In this document: in pieces, positions 48,826-57,617 of the stretch
Layout: each line of letters opens with the position of its first letter
How positions within the stretch are numbered: position 1 is the stretch's first letter
DNA from: CAWBOY01 sp963790585
GTDB lineage: Bacteria; Planctomycetota; Planctomycetia; Gemmatales; Gemmataceae
Assembly (NCBI GenBank): GCA_963790585.1
Contig: CAWBOY010000008.1
Span: 1-64,000 of the forward strand
DNA: 64,000 nt
Direction of reading: 5' to 3'
Translations under genes and position numbers: made by a program
Notes under the pieces: model-generated
Database searches by the model: none
What the model saw: the letters and a program-made list of their open reading frames with translations, nothing else
What the model was told of the DNA's origin: nothing

Positions 48826-49854
48826 TTAACTTTTCAACAAATCCTTGACCGCGTCCTTCTCTTCTTCCAATTCCTTCAAAGTCGCGGCGAATTTCGCTTT
48901 GCCGAAGGCGTCGAGTTGGACGCTTTCGACTACGGTGTAATTTCCTTTGCCATCCGTTTTGCACGGATAGCTGAAGACCAGGCCAGACGGCACGCCGTAT
49001 TGGCCCTTCGAGACGACCGCGAGGCTCGTCCAATCGTTTGGGGCCGTGGCGCGAACCAGGCTCTTGACGTGGTCGATTGCCCCGTTCGCTGCTGAGAGAG
49101 CCGACGACAGGCCGCGCGCCTTGATGATCGCCGCGCCGCGATTTTGGCATTGCGGCACGAAGGATTCCTCGAGCCATTTGCGATCGGTCACGACTTCGGT
49201 GGCCGGCTTGCCATTGATCTTGGCGTTGGTGAAATCGGGGTATTGCGTGTTGCTGTGATTGCCCCAAATGGTCATGCAGGTGACTACTTCGTTGGGCACT
49301 CCCGCTTTCGCCGCGAGGGCCGCGACGGCGCGATTGTGGTCGAGCCGAGTCATCGCGGTCCAGCGGTCGGCGGGAATCTCGCGCGCGTTGTTAAAGCCGA
49401 CGAGGCAATTCGTATTACACGGATTGCCGACGACGAGGATGCGGACGTCGCTGGCGGCATTCGCGGCAAGGGCTTTGCCTTGGCCCACAAAGATCTTGCC
49501 GTTGAGCCCGAGCAAATCCTTGCGTTCCATGCCCGGACCACGCGGCGCCGCTCCGACGAGGATCGCCCAATTGACGCCGGCGAACGCCTTGTTTGCATCG
49601 TCCGTGACGATGACATCGGCGAGCGTGGGGAAGCCGCAATCGAGCAGCTCCATCGCGTTGCCCTCGGCAATGTCGAGAGGCTGCCGTGCGGTCGGCGAGG
49701 GCGCCTGCCATTCGGCCCTTTTTGGGATCTCCAATAGCTGCAAGATTACTTTCTTGTCCGCTCCGAAGACTTCGCCCGATGCCAAGCGTGCTAACATGGC
49801 ATAAGAAACCTGCCCGCCTGCCCCGGTGACCGCGACGCGAATTGTGCCTGACAT
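48826..49854 (-). CDS. mdh: Malate dehydrogenase
   Basis: The enzyme oxidises malate to oxaloacetate with NAD in the citric acid cycle. ATG 49854 gives MSGTIRVAVTGAGGQVSYAM, with the dinucleotide-binding GAGGQVSYA; the 11-codon upstream extension is not expected. Substrate and catalytic motifs are LVGAAPRGPGMERKDLL (Arg pair), VVGNPCNTNCLV, LDHNRAV (Asp of the relay, Arg) and the catalytic His in TIWGNHSNTQYPD. The 342-residue length and these motifs fit the group that includes cytosolic and Thermus-type enzymes. It ends 32 bases from the palindromic repeat. Confidence 0.95.
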   Translation of the reverse strand: MSGTIRVAVTGAGGQVSYAMLARLASGEVFGADKKVILQLLEIPKRAEWQAPSPTARQPLDIAEGNAMELLDCGFPTLADVIVTDDANKAFAGVNWAILVGAAPRGPGMERKDLLGLNGKIFVGQGKALAANAASDVRILVVGNPCNTNCLVGFNNAREIPADRWTAMTRLDHNRAVAALAAKAGVPNEVVTCMTIWGNHSNTQYPDFTNAKINGKPATEVVTDRKWLEESFVPQCQNRGAAIIKARGLSSALSAANGAIDHVKSLVRATAPNDWTSLAVVSKGQYGVPSGLVFSYPCKTDGKGNYTVVESVQLDAFGKAKFAATLKELEEEKDAVKDLLKS

Positions 49855-50075
49855 GAAAACCTCGCTGCCATTCGCTGGAAACCTCATGCGCGAACATGAG
49901 GCTAGTGGGAAAACTCTAGATCAGCATATCCCCGCCCGTGCTCTCGCCGCGGGACGGTTCCGTCATTACGCTATAGCGTAGCGAGTGTGAATTAGACTGG
50001 CTATCGGTCGCGACTCGGTTTGATGACCGTGCGGACGGGACGGCCGATTGAGAATTGTTATCCAAGGAGCTTTCA

Positions 50076-51125
50076 ATGGCAGTGAAGGTTGGTATCAACG
50101 GCTTCGGACGGATCGGGCGACTGGTCTTTCGCGCGCTCGTGGAACAGGGTCTATTGGGCAAGACGTTTGACGTCGTCGCCGTCAACGATCTCGTGCCGGC
50201 TGACAATTTGGCCTACCTCGTCAAATACGATTCGACGCAGGGCAAATTCGCGGGCACCGTTCACAGCGAGAAGTCCTCTCCCACGGTTGCCGAAGACGAT
50301 GTGCTCGTGGTCGACGGCCATAAGATCAAATGCCTCGCCGTCAAGGAAGGACCGGCGGCGCTCCCCTGGAAGCAACTCGGCGTCGAGTATGTGATCGAAT
50401 CGACCGGCCTGTTTACCGAAGCTGACAAGGCCAAGGGCCACATCACGGCCGGCGCTCGCAAGGTCATCATCTCCGCCCCCGCCAAGGGCGAAGACATCAC
50501 GGTCGTGATGGGAGTCAACAACGAAAAATACGATGCGGCCAAGCATTCGATCATCTCCAACGCCAGCTGTACGACGAACTGCCTGGCACCCGTCGTTTAT
50601 GTGCTACTCAAAGAAGGCTTCGGCATCGACGACGGCCTGATGACGACGATTCACAGCTACACCGCCACGCAGAAGACGGTCGATGGACCGTCCAAAAAAG
50701 ATTGGAAAGGCGGCCGCGCCGCGGCGATGAATATCATCCCGTCGACAACCGGTGCCGCTCGAGCCGTGGCGCTCGTTCTGCCCGAGCTCAAAGGCAAGCT
50801 CACCGGCATGTCGTTCCGCGTGCCGACGCCGACAGTTTCCGTCGTCGATCTCACGCTCAAAACGATCAAGGAAACGAGCTACAAGGACATTTGCGCCGCC
50901 ATGAAGAAGGCGAGCGAGACCTATTTGAAGGGCATCCTCGCTTACACGAGCGATGAAGTCGTCTCCAGCGATTTCATTCACGACGCCCATTCGAGCATCT
51001 TCGACGCCGGTTCAGGCATCGAGCTGAACAGCAAGTTTTTCAAGCTCGTCAGCTGGTATGACAATGAATGGGGCTACTCGAATCGCTGTGTCGATCTACT
51101 GCGCTTCCTGACAAGCAAGGGTTGA
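50076..51125 (+). CDS. gap: Glyceraldehyde-3-phosphate dehydrogenase, type I
   Basis: The enzyme oxidises and phosphorylates glyceraldehyde 3-phosphate with NAD in glycolysis. ATG 50076 follows AAGGAG at 50064-50069. The 349-residue chain has the Rossmann motif VGINGFGRIGRLV, the catalytic Cys in SNASCTTNCLAP (about residue 166), the catalytic His in TTIHSYTATQ, and the late WYDNEWGYSNR. Phosphoglycerate kinase follows 88 bases later on the same strand, so both probably belong to one transcription unit, with a palindromic repeat between them. Confidence 0.97.
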   Translation: MAVKVGINGFGRIGRLVFRALVEQGLLGKTFDVVAVNDLVPADNLAYLVKYDSTQGKFAGTVHSEKSSPTVAEDDVLVVDGHKIKCLAVKEGPAALPWKQLGVEYVIESTGLFTEADKAKGHITAGARKVIISAPAKGEDITVVMGVNNEKYDAAKHSIISNASCTTNCLAPVVYVLLKEGFGIDDGLMTTIHSYTATQKTVDGPSKKDWKGGRAAAMNIIPSTTGAARAVALVLPELKGKLTGMSFRVPTPTVSVVDLTLKTIKETSYKDICAAMKKASETYLKGILAYTSDEVVSSDFIHDAHSSIFDAGSGIELNSKFFKLVSWYDNEWGYSNRCVDLLRFLTSKG

Positions 51126-51128
51126 TTT

Positions 51129-51189
51129 TATATCGCCCCCGGCTTGCCGGGGGTGAAGTCAAAACCTCGGGCAAGCCCGGGGCTATATA
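51129..51189. repeat. Palindromic repeat, ATATAGCCC type, copy 2
   Basis: The left end TATATCGCCCCCGGCTTGCC and right end GGCAAGCCCGGGGCTATATA pair as outer arms, with an inner CCGGGGG/CCTCGGG stem. It fills the gap-pgk space, just as its relative at 9855-9921 fills the aroF-tpiA space. Confidence 0.82.
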
Positions 51190-51213
51190 CAGAAAATTAA
51201 GCTGGAGAATGCC

Positions 51214-52404
51214 TTGGCTAAGAAAACCCTCGCCGATCTGCCGGACATCAAGGGCAAACGTGTCCTGGTCCGGGTCGACTTCAACGTACCGCTCGATGCC
51301 TCCGGCAAGATCACAAACGATCGTCGCATCCGCGCCGCGCTGCCGACGCTTAAGGCCCTGCTTGACCGCGGGGCCGCCGTCATCGTCATGAGCCATCTCG
51401 GACGGCCCAAAGGTGATCCCACCGCCGATGCTCCCTTTACCATGAACAACGCCGCCAAGCGCCTCGGCGAGCTGCTCGGCAAACCGGTTCACAAAGTCGA
51501 CGAGGTCGTCGGTACCGCCGCCACCGCCGCGGCGCAAAAGCTCAAAGCGGGCGAGGTTTTGGTACTCGAAAACCTGCGTTTCCAAAAAGGCGAGCAAAAA
51601 GGCGACTCCACCTTGGCCACGCGGATCGCCGCTCTCGGCGATGCCTACGTCAATGACGCTTTCGGCACGTGTCATCGCAGCGACGCCTCCATGGTCGCCG
51701 TGCCCGCGGCAATGAAAAACTTCCCGCGCGTCGTCGGGACTCTCGTGCAAAAAGAACTGGACATTTTGGACCGCTTATTGTCGAACCCGCCGCGCCCGTT
51801 TGTCAGCATTCTCGGCGGCGGCAAGGTGTCGGACAAAATCGGCTTCATCAAGGCTCTTCTCGCCCGCGCCGACCGCATTCTCGTCGGCGGGGCGATGACC
51901 TATACCTTCCTCAAGGCCCAGGGAAAAAACGTCGGCGGCTCACGCCTCGAAGCCGACAAGCTCGACATCGCCCGCGACTTGCTCAAACTCGGCGGCGACA
52001 AGATTCTCCTGCCCGTCGATCACCTCGTGGTCGATAAAATCGACGCCCCGGCGACGGCCCGAATCGTCGATGGTGAGATTCCCGACGGCGCGATCGGCGT
52101 CGACATTGGCCCGAAGACGATCGCGTTATTCAAAGCGGAAATCGCCAAAGCCGGAACTGTCGTCTGGAACGGCCCTCTCGGAAAGTTCGAGGACGAACCC
52201 TACAGCAAGGGGACAAGGGCCATTGCCGAAGCGCTGGCGGCGTCGAAAGCCATAACTATCGTCGGCGGCGGCGAGACGGCGGAAGCGGTAGAGGATTTCG
52301 GCTTGGCCGATAAAGTTACGCACGTTTCCACGGGAGGCGGGGCGTTTTTGGAATATGTCGAGGGAACGCCGTTCGCGGCGTTGGCGCAGATTGAGGATAG
52401 ATAG
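51214..52404 (+). CDS. pgk: Phosphoglycerate kinase
   Basis: The enzyme makes ATP from 1,3-bisphosphoglycerate. The start is TTG 51214, ten bases behind GGAG at 51204-51207; an ATG nearby is out of frame. The 396-residue chain has RVLVRVDFNVPLD, MSHLGRPKGDP and the 3-phosphoglycerate Arg in FGTCHRSDAS. The ATP-binding lobe has SILGGGKVSDKI, WNGPLGKFEDEPYSKGT and the C-terminal VGGGETAEAV and HVSTGGGAFLEY. It forms a glycolytic pair with gap. Confidence 0.97.
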   Translation: MAKKTLADLPDIKGKRVLVRVDFNVPLDASGKITNDRRIRAALPTLKALLDRGAAVIVMSHLGRPKGDPTADAPFTMNNAAKRLGELLGKPVHKVDEVVGTAATAAAQKLKAGEVLVLENLRFQKGEQKGDSTLATRIAALGDAYVNDAFGTCHRSDASMVAVPAAMKNFPRVVGTLVQKELDILDRLLSNPPRPFVSILGGGKVSDKIGFIKALLARADRILVGGAMTYTFLKAQGKNVGGSRLEADKLDIARDLLKLGGDKILLPVDHLVVDKIDAPATARIVDGEIPDGAIGVDIGPKTIALFKAEIAKAGTVVWNGPLGKFEDEPYSKGTRAIAEALAASKAITIVGGGETAEAVEDFGLADKVTHVSTGGGAFLEYVEGTPFAALAQIEDR

Positions 52405-52458
52405 GCGATCGAAAGTCAAAGGTTGTGGTGGCACGTTTTCAACGTGCCGAATGCGAGT

Positions 52459-52670
52459 CGTGGCCGGGGTCGGTACTCCGACTCCGGATCTGTGGAGCCT
52501 CTAGGGCCCCGTCTAGACTAAATTTACGGGTGGCACAGACATTCTTGTCTGTGCAGCAAAAGGCACATTCGTCGGTTCCCGCACAGACAGGAACGTCTGT
52601 GCCACCCGTAAACTTAGTCTGGACGGCGCACTTGGGCCAAACCGGGGTCGGAGTACCGACCCCGGCCACG
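52459..52670. repeat. Outer palindrome hosting copy C of the 132-bp repeat
   Basis: Arms 52459-52487 (CGTGGCCGGGGTCGGTACTC) and 52642-52670 (GAGTACCGACCCCGGCCACG) are inverted copies. The 132-bp element at 52502-52633 lies between them, so one palindromic repeat appears inserted into, or nested within, another. Confidence 0.8.
52502..52633. repeat. 132-bp palindromic MITE-like repeat, copy C
   Basis: Same length as copies A and B. The outer ends are TAGGGCCCCGTCTAGAC and GTCTGGACGGCGCACTT, so the end bases have diverged, while the inner arms (GGGTGGCACAGACATTC) and loop stay nearly identical. It is nested inside a second palindrome (52459-52670) downstream of pgk. Confidence 0.88.
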
Positions 52671-52680
52671 GTCCGAAACC

Positions 52681-52863
52681 TCACATCAAACGAGCTGAGC
52701 CAGTACCCTCATTCTCCTTCAAACAATTCGCACAGTACCAAGGCGCCGGTGTCTTTACAGGCTTGGCGCTTCTCTTGCGGCATGTCGCGCAGCGGTAGCG
52801 TTTGCCTTTGACCGCTGTCTTGGGCCGAAGTTGTTTGCCCGTCTTCGGGATGATTCTTCCCAT
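52681..52863 (-). CDS. Small zinc-ribbon protein
   Basis: A 60-residue basic protein starting MGRIIPKTGKQLRPKTAVKG with two Cys pairs, YRCATCRK and WYCANCLK, that would bind one zinc. AGAGG lies just ahead of the ATG at 52863. Its high Lys/Arg content suggests binding to RNA or ribosomes, but that is inference and the family is not recognised. It reads in the same direction as, and downstream of, the peroxidase gene. Confidence 0.65.
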   Translation of the reverse strand: MGRIIPKTGKQLRPKTAVKGKRYRCATCRKRSAKPVKTPAPWYCANCLKENEGTGSARLM

Positions 52864-52890
52864 AAAGACCTCTTTGGTCGTTGCACTCTC

Positions 52891-55518
52891 TTATTGTATC
52901 TCATCGGTCGGTGGGCCCTGCGGCGGCGCGAACGATGACGGAATTCTATTATCGGCGGTCTGGGCCAGAGCAGCGCCCAGAGGCCCAGTGTCCGCGTTCT
53001 TTGCATTATGCGGAGCAGGGGGGCTTCCAGATCCCGCATGACTTGACGGATCCTGTCCGCCAACACCTGGCCCCGACTGCGGCGCTGGTGGCAAGTTCAA
53101 AATACCCGGGCCGAACGAAGGCTTGCGCCCGCCCGGAACCACGAACACCGTCGCCTCTCCGGTCAGCGAAGCGGCACCGGTATCCGTAATTTTGATCATT
53201 TGACTTCCCAATTCCAATAGCGTGATGCGGAATAGATGGACGCCATGATCGGCAGCGGTGAATGTATAATTGGCAGGCAGGACAGCACCCTTTCCCGCAC
53301 CCATCACGCTGAAATGAATGGTGCCGACATAGCCGGAATCCAATTGATTGGCCGCTCCTTCCGCTTCGACGATTATGTTGAACGATTGACCGGCCGGCAC
53401 GACTTGTGGGGCAACCACACCGAAATGAGTCGCAACGTTGGCGACGACGAAATTCACATTGTTTACATTGACATCGCCGGCGCTGATGAGGATTGCACTA
53501 GGACTGGCGCCGCTTTGCCGCAAGGTCGAAGGCACTGCCAAGACGACCTTGTATGCCCCGGTGCCGCTAACTCCGGAAGAGTTTTCCACATTGTTTGCCG
53601 GGCCGCTGAGTTGGTTGAACGAGTATTGGCCTCGATTGTTGGTAGTCGTGGTCGCAAGGATATCGCCGCTCGAATCCTCGAGGTGCAGAGTGATACCGGA
53701 CACGCCGCGCTGCCCGGATGGTGACGTCGATCCTTGCGCAGCGAGCGACACTGTCCCGCTGATCGAAGCCTTGAACAGGAACACATCGTTTTGAAGATTG
53801 GTGACGCCGGTGTTGGCTTCGATGACTTTTGCGAGCGTGCTGCCCTGTTGCAAGATCGCTTGTTCGGCGGGCGTGAATTGTTCGTTGAGATAAAAGAAGC
53901 GGTCGCCATCTCGGAGATTCGTGAACTGCTCGGTAAGTATCTTTTGGAACAGTGGGCCAACATCCGAACCGGGTACGGCATCCTCGGCCAGGCCGCCCTC
54001 GAAGGCGTCGATGTTGTTGACATTGCCGTAAGCGGTCTGCAATTCCTTCTGCACTTGAACATTGCTGGTGATCTGAGCAAAACTTGTAACCGCGGGTAGG
54101 CCCAGGGCGACGCGGACTTGATTGTGCGACCCAATTCCATTCGCCCTCGCTCTTTCGATATCCAGAGCGATCAGGTCCTGGCCGCCGCCTACTCCGGGTA
54201 CAACTTCGTTGAAGAGTAGGTCTCTGACTTCGTTAATGGCCTGCGTATCTTCGGCCTGGGCATCTCCATCGGCGTCGCCTTTCAGGACAGCGCCAATACT
54301 CGTTGTCGTAAGCCCGGTCACGGGATCGGTAGTCGTTGGTTGGCCATTGCCATTAAGTATGCTCGGATCGAAGAAATCCTCCGCCAACGGCACTTCGGCG
54401 GCCACGGCCTGGCCATCGTTGCCCTGTCGCTCCACATTACCGCTCAACAGACTATGACCGAAGCGGTAGGCCACGGTTGAGAATTCATTGGCAATCGACG
54501 CGCTTACATTGGGATTGTATCCTTTGTATGTGGAGAGAGAATTGGACCCGAGAATCGCTGGCAGAAATTCATTGTAAACGATCGATTGGTACTGTGCGAT
54601 ATTGAGCTTCCTTGCCTCCTGGAAGAGCTGCTCGTCGCTCCAGGTCGGATTTTGTTTCTGAAGCTCGCTGGCAATGCGATTATGGTTATCCAGGAATAGA
54701 GCCTGGAGGACCGTCAGCTCCACATTTTCGTTGCCGCGACTATCCCCAGTGACAAACATGCTGGTTTCTGGCAATGGCCCATTATCCGCCATGCCGCCGA
54801 CTGAGGCATTGATGGCCGCGAGCTGTGCCGCCGTGAAATAGGTGGAGTTATCGAGAGGGGGCAAGCCGCCGACACTCGTCTTCATCTGGCCGCCGACGAA
54901 GGTTCGCAAGGCGTTGTCCGTCGCCAGGTCGGATCCGTAGACCTGGGACAGATCGAGATACGATGTAATCGTATTGACATCCTGGAGTGGATTGCTCTTG
55001 CTCGTGCCGGTCTTGGGATCGGTTTGAGACAGATTGAAAGCAAGCGATGTATCACTTGTGCCGCCAATCGGATCACCGACAGGTACAGCGATCGGGAGTG
55101 AGGCGCCATTGCCAGGAGTCAGATCCAGGTCATGGTCGACGAATTGCCCGAAACTGTAGGCAAAATCAGATAGGGATTGCTGATTGACGGTGGCAACATC
55201 CTGAGTCGGATCGGCGGGATCGGCCTGATTGTTGACGATGTCGGATATCAGGCGTGCGCTGGAGTCTTGCGGCAACGATGGGGTACTAATTCCATTGGCA
55301 TAGGCGGCGGGAGTGAGCCGAATGAGATCCGTGCCGGCGGTGCCCCAGGTCGGATTGGAGACGTTGTTGCCCACTTCGTCAATCGGCCGGTACGCGGTAG
55401 CGCTCATGAGCCGGCGGTCTTCAAGCAATTCGAGATTCAATCGCACCAATAGGTTGCGAATGACGCGGCGGCGCAATTTTGGGATGGAAATAAAGCCCAA
55501 CCAATTGAGAGGATGCAC
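52891..55518 (-). CDS. Secreted animal-type haem peroxidase
   Basis: The 875-residue protein has the LExLExR leader (LVRLNLELLEDRRLMSA, residues 24-40). The animal haem peroxidase fold follows: distal His129 in FGQFVDHDLDLTP, the catalytic Arg in GDSRGNENVELTVLQALF, and the proximal His in VAYRFGHSLLSGN. The later helices are also present (QDLIALDIERARANGIGSHN, the family's conserved DI-x-R-x-R-x-G-like segment). A C-terminal extension of about 300 residues contains an SdrD/Cna-B-like segment (GITLHLEDSSGDILATTT). It should oxidise halides or organic substrates outside the cell using peroxide. The substrate is not predictable. Confidence 0.92.
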   Translation of the reverse strand: MHPLNWLGFISIPKLRRRVIRNLLVRLNLELLEDRRLMSATAYRPIDEVGNNVSNPTWGTAGTDLIRLTPAAYANGISTPSLPQDSSARLISDIVNNQADPADPTQDVATVNQQSLSDFAYSFGQFVDHDLDLTPGNGASLPIAVPVGDPIGGTSDTSLAFNLSQTDPKTGTSKSNPLQDVNTITSYLDLSQVYGSDLATDNALRTFVGGQMKTSVGGLPPLDNSTYFTAAQLAAINASVGGMADNGPLPETSMFVTGDSRGNENVELTVLQALFLDNHNRIASELQKQNPTWSDEQLFQEARKLNIAQYQSIVYNEFLPAILGSNSLSTYKGYNPNVSASIANEFSTVAYRFGHSLLSGNVERQGNDGQAVAAEVPLAEDFFDPSILNGNGQPTTTDPVTGLTTTSIGAVLKGDADGDAQAEDTQAINEVRDLLFNEVVPGVGGGQDLIALDIERARANGIGSHNQVRVALGLPAVTSFAQITSNVQVQKELQTAYGNVNNIDAFEGGLAEDAVPGSDVGPLFQKILTEQFTNLRDGDRFFYLNEQFTPAEQAILQQGSTLAKVIEANTGVTNLQNDVFLFKASISGTVSLAAQGSTSPSGQRGVSGITLHLEDSSGDILATTTTNNRGQYSFNQLSGPANNVENSSGVSGTGAYKVVLAVPSTLRQSGASPSAILISAGDVNVNNVNFVVANVATHFGVVAPQVVPAGQSFNIIVEAEGAANQLDSGYVGTIHFSVMGAGKGAVLPANYTFTAADHGVHLFRITLLELGSQMIKITDTGAASLTGEATVFVVPGGRKPSFGPGILNLPPAPQSGPGVGGQDPSSHAGSGSPPAPHNAKNADTGPLGAALAQTADNRIPSSFAPPQGPPTDEIQ

Positions 55519-55825
55519 GGCTAATACCCTTCCAAGAATGGAACGCAGCGATGTGAGTTAGTGCGCACGGATCCATGAAATCATCCAACCCATGGACGGT
55601 AACATCCCAAACCTTAAGTTTGGATGAAGGGTCGGCAACACGTGGATCGATTATGCAATGTTTGAGTTGTACCACACCTTCGGTCGAAGTCCAGGAAGTG
55701 TTACGAACGTTTACATTGGAGTACAAAAGGAAGAATTCAAATTTGGCGCGGCTTGATTCCCCTCGCCTCCAAAGTCCGTCTCCTACCACTGGGGCGAGGG
55801 GTATAAGAACAGTCTCTGAATCTCG
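55519..55825. other. Intergenic region before the peroxidase gene
   Basis: A 307-base segment between the peroxidase start and the end of the SEC-C gene. Frames crossing it lack ribosome binding sites and known motifs. It should hold the peroxidase promoter, but no clear -10/-35 pair or repeat was identified. Confidence 0.4.
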
Positions 55826-56076
55826 CTAATTACTCCCTAAAAGTAGTGGTCCCGATTCACTCCGTCGAAAGGAGCCTGAACGGAGGCAGCAGCGGCGGAA
55901 GCGTTTGCCGGAGCTGCATGGGCAAAGGTCGTTTCGGCCTAGCTTTTCGATCAGTTCTTTGTCGCCGTGGACGATGCGCGCGCCTCGTTTCACCTTTGTC
56001 TCGGAGGCGTAGCCTTTGCGACGTTTGCTCATCGTCTCGAAAAAAAGTCCAGATCTTCGGCGTCTTGCTGGTCCAT
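55826..56076 (-). CDS. SEC-C motif small protein, start uncertain
   Basis: The product ends in the SEC-C zinc motif, GRNDLCPCSSGKRFRRCC, seen at the C-terminus of SecA and in many small proteins, where it binds zinc. ATG 56032 (MSKRRKGYASETKVKRGARI) gives 68 residues. A better N-terminus, MDQQDAEDLDFF from ATG 56076, is in another frame and would join if the run of seven Ts at about 56039-56045 were eight (or five). An indel in this homopolymer is likely. The role is unknown. Confidence 0.65.
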
Positions 56077-56162
56077 GATCCACCGCCTTTCGTGACTATA
56101 ATAATGAGGCGACAACACTGTCAGTGGACACGATACTTAAGAATTGGTTCGGAGAGTTTTTG

Positions 56163-56780
56163 ATGATTGAGAACCCACGGCGCCTGTGGCGTGACCTACT
56201 GACTACCTGGAAGGTAGAGCCTGATCTTATCGATGAGACGTTCGGCGAACTCGCCATGCGCTACTCCGATGCGAGCCGCCATTACCATAACTTGGTTCAT
56301 ATCCAGAACGTACTTGAAACCGTGGACAACCTAGCGTCGATAGCGCCGAATTTCAACGCCGTCAAACTGGCCGCATGGTTGCATGATGTTATTTACGACA
56401 GCAAAGCCGCTGACAACGAGGAGCGGAGCGCCGAATATGCCAACGATTTATGCGATAAGCTATCGATTCCAGGCGGGAACGTTGTTGGTGCCCTGATCCT
56501 GAAAACTAAAACGCACGATGCCGGTTCTGATGTTGACGCCCAGGTTTTACTTGACGCTGATCTCGCTATTTTGGGATCAGACGAGGCTACCTACGGGAAT
56601 TACGCGGAGAGCATTCGCTTGGAATATGCCTGGGTGCCGGAACCTCAATACCGGACCGGACGGGCGCAGGTGCTGCAAAAGTTCCTGGCGAAGCCAAGAA
56701 TCTATCATCACCTATTAGATCTGGAAAAACCGGCGCGAAGGAACATCGCAGCCGAAATTGAGCGCTTGACGATTGTTTGA
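56163..56780 (+). CDS. HD-domain metal-dependent phosphohydrolase-like protein
   Basis: Start ATG 56163 follows GGAGAG at 56148-56153 and gives 205 residues; an upstream ATG at 56124 is possible. Metal-site motifs are RHYHNLVHIQNVLE (His), AAWLHDVIYDSKAADNEERSA (the HD pair and a downstream acidic helix), and later LDADLAILGSD (Asp). This pattern matches a predicted HD hydrolase family that is common in bacteria but without a defined substrate. A GC hairpin and kptA follow. Confidence 0.82.
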   Translation: MIENPRRLWRDLLTTWKVEPDLIDETFGELAMRYSDASRHYHNLVHIQNVLETVDNLASIAPNFNAVKLAAWLHDVIYDSKAADNEERSAEYANDLCDKLSIPGGNVVGALILKTKTHDAGSDVDAQVLLDADLAILGSDEATYGNYAESIRLEYAWVPEPQYRTGRAQVLQKFLAKPRIYHHLLDLEKPARRNIAAEIERLTIV

Positions 56781-56827
56781 CCAACGAGTGAACCTCGTTC
56801 GCCGCACCGTGTCCTTCCGCGGAGTAG

Positions 56828-56863
56828 CGAACGTGGGGACGGAAGGAACCGTCCCCACGTTCG
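56828..56863. repeat. Perfect hairpin between HD-domain gene and kptA
   Basis: CGAACGTGGGGACGG pairs perfectly with CCGTCCCCACGTTCG around a six-base loop. It has no T-run. It could be a terminator or one of the palindromic repeat families in this genome. Confidence 0.82.
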
Positions 56864-56903
56864 TTTGGCCCTGCCGAAGGAAGCCGCCAAAAATGGAAAT
56901 GAC

Positions 56904-57446
56904 ATGAATCGTAACATAATAACTCTCAGCAAATTTCTATCGAAGCATCTGCGTCACGCACCTGAAGAACTTGGACTCACCCTGCAGCCCGGGGGCTGGG
57001 TCGAGGTGGACGCTTTGCTCGCTGCAAGCGCGCGAGTAGGATTCGCCATTGCGTATGACGAGTTGATTGAGTGCGTCGAGACGAACGACAAAAAGCGATT
57101 TTCCTTCGATGAGACCGGCGACCTGATTCGAGCAAACCAGGGGCATAGCGTGGAGGTAGACCTCCAACTGGAGGAGCAACGGCCGCCGGACGTTTTGTAT
57201 CATGGCACCGTGGAACGATTTCTTGTGTCGATTATGGACGGTGGTTTGAACAAGGGGAAACGGCACCATGTTCACCTGTCGAAGGACATCGAGACGGTGC
57301 GCAAGGTCGGCGCACGGCGTGGTAAGCCGGTGCTTCTACAGGTAGACGCGGGGAGGATGCACCGCGAGGGGTTCAAGTTTATCGTATCTGCCAACGGTGT
57401 TTGGTTGACAGAAGCGGTCGCGGCGATCTATTTAAAGCGGATTTGA
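56904..57446 (+). CDS. kptA: RNA 2'-phosphotransferase (Tpt1/KptA family)
   Basis: In eukaryotes Tpt1 removes a 2'-phosphate left by tRNA splicing, using NAD; bacterial KptA has the same activity, but its natural substrate is unclear. ATG 56904 gives 180 residues: LSKFLSKHLRHAPEELGLTL with the conserved Arg/His, GGWVEVDALL, RFSFDE, IRANQGHS, LYHGTVERF, HVHLSKD and VLLQVDAGRM. The four conserved residues of the family (Arg, His, Arg, Arg) can be placed. It is complete and in a small-gene cluster with an HD hydrolase upstream. Confidence 0.93.
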   Translation: MNRNIITLSKFLSKHLRHAPEELGLTLQPGGWVEVDALLAASARVGFAIAYDELIECVETNDKKRFSFDETGDLIRANQGHSVEVDLQLEEQRPPDVLYHGTVERFLVSIMDGGLNKGKRHHVHLSKDIETVRKVGARRGKPVLLQVDAGRMHREGFKFIVSANGVWLTEAVAAIYLKRI

Positions 57447-57617
57447 ATTTGAACGCAATCGAAACGGCTGGTGAGAGCATTCTTGTGAAGTAATTTGTAG
57501 TCTACTGTTCCGATCCACCCATGCTATCTTCGCCGGTCGCGTACAAAGCATTAGCTCGAAGTATTTGCCTCAGGCCGTGCGTCGAGGCACCGTGGGTTCG
57601 TAAGATACCGCGAGGGA

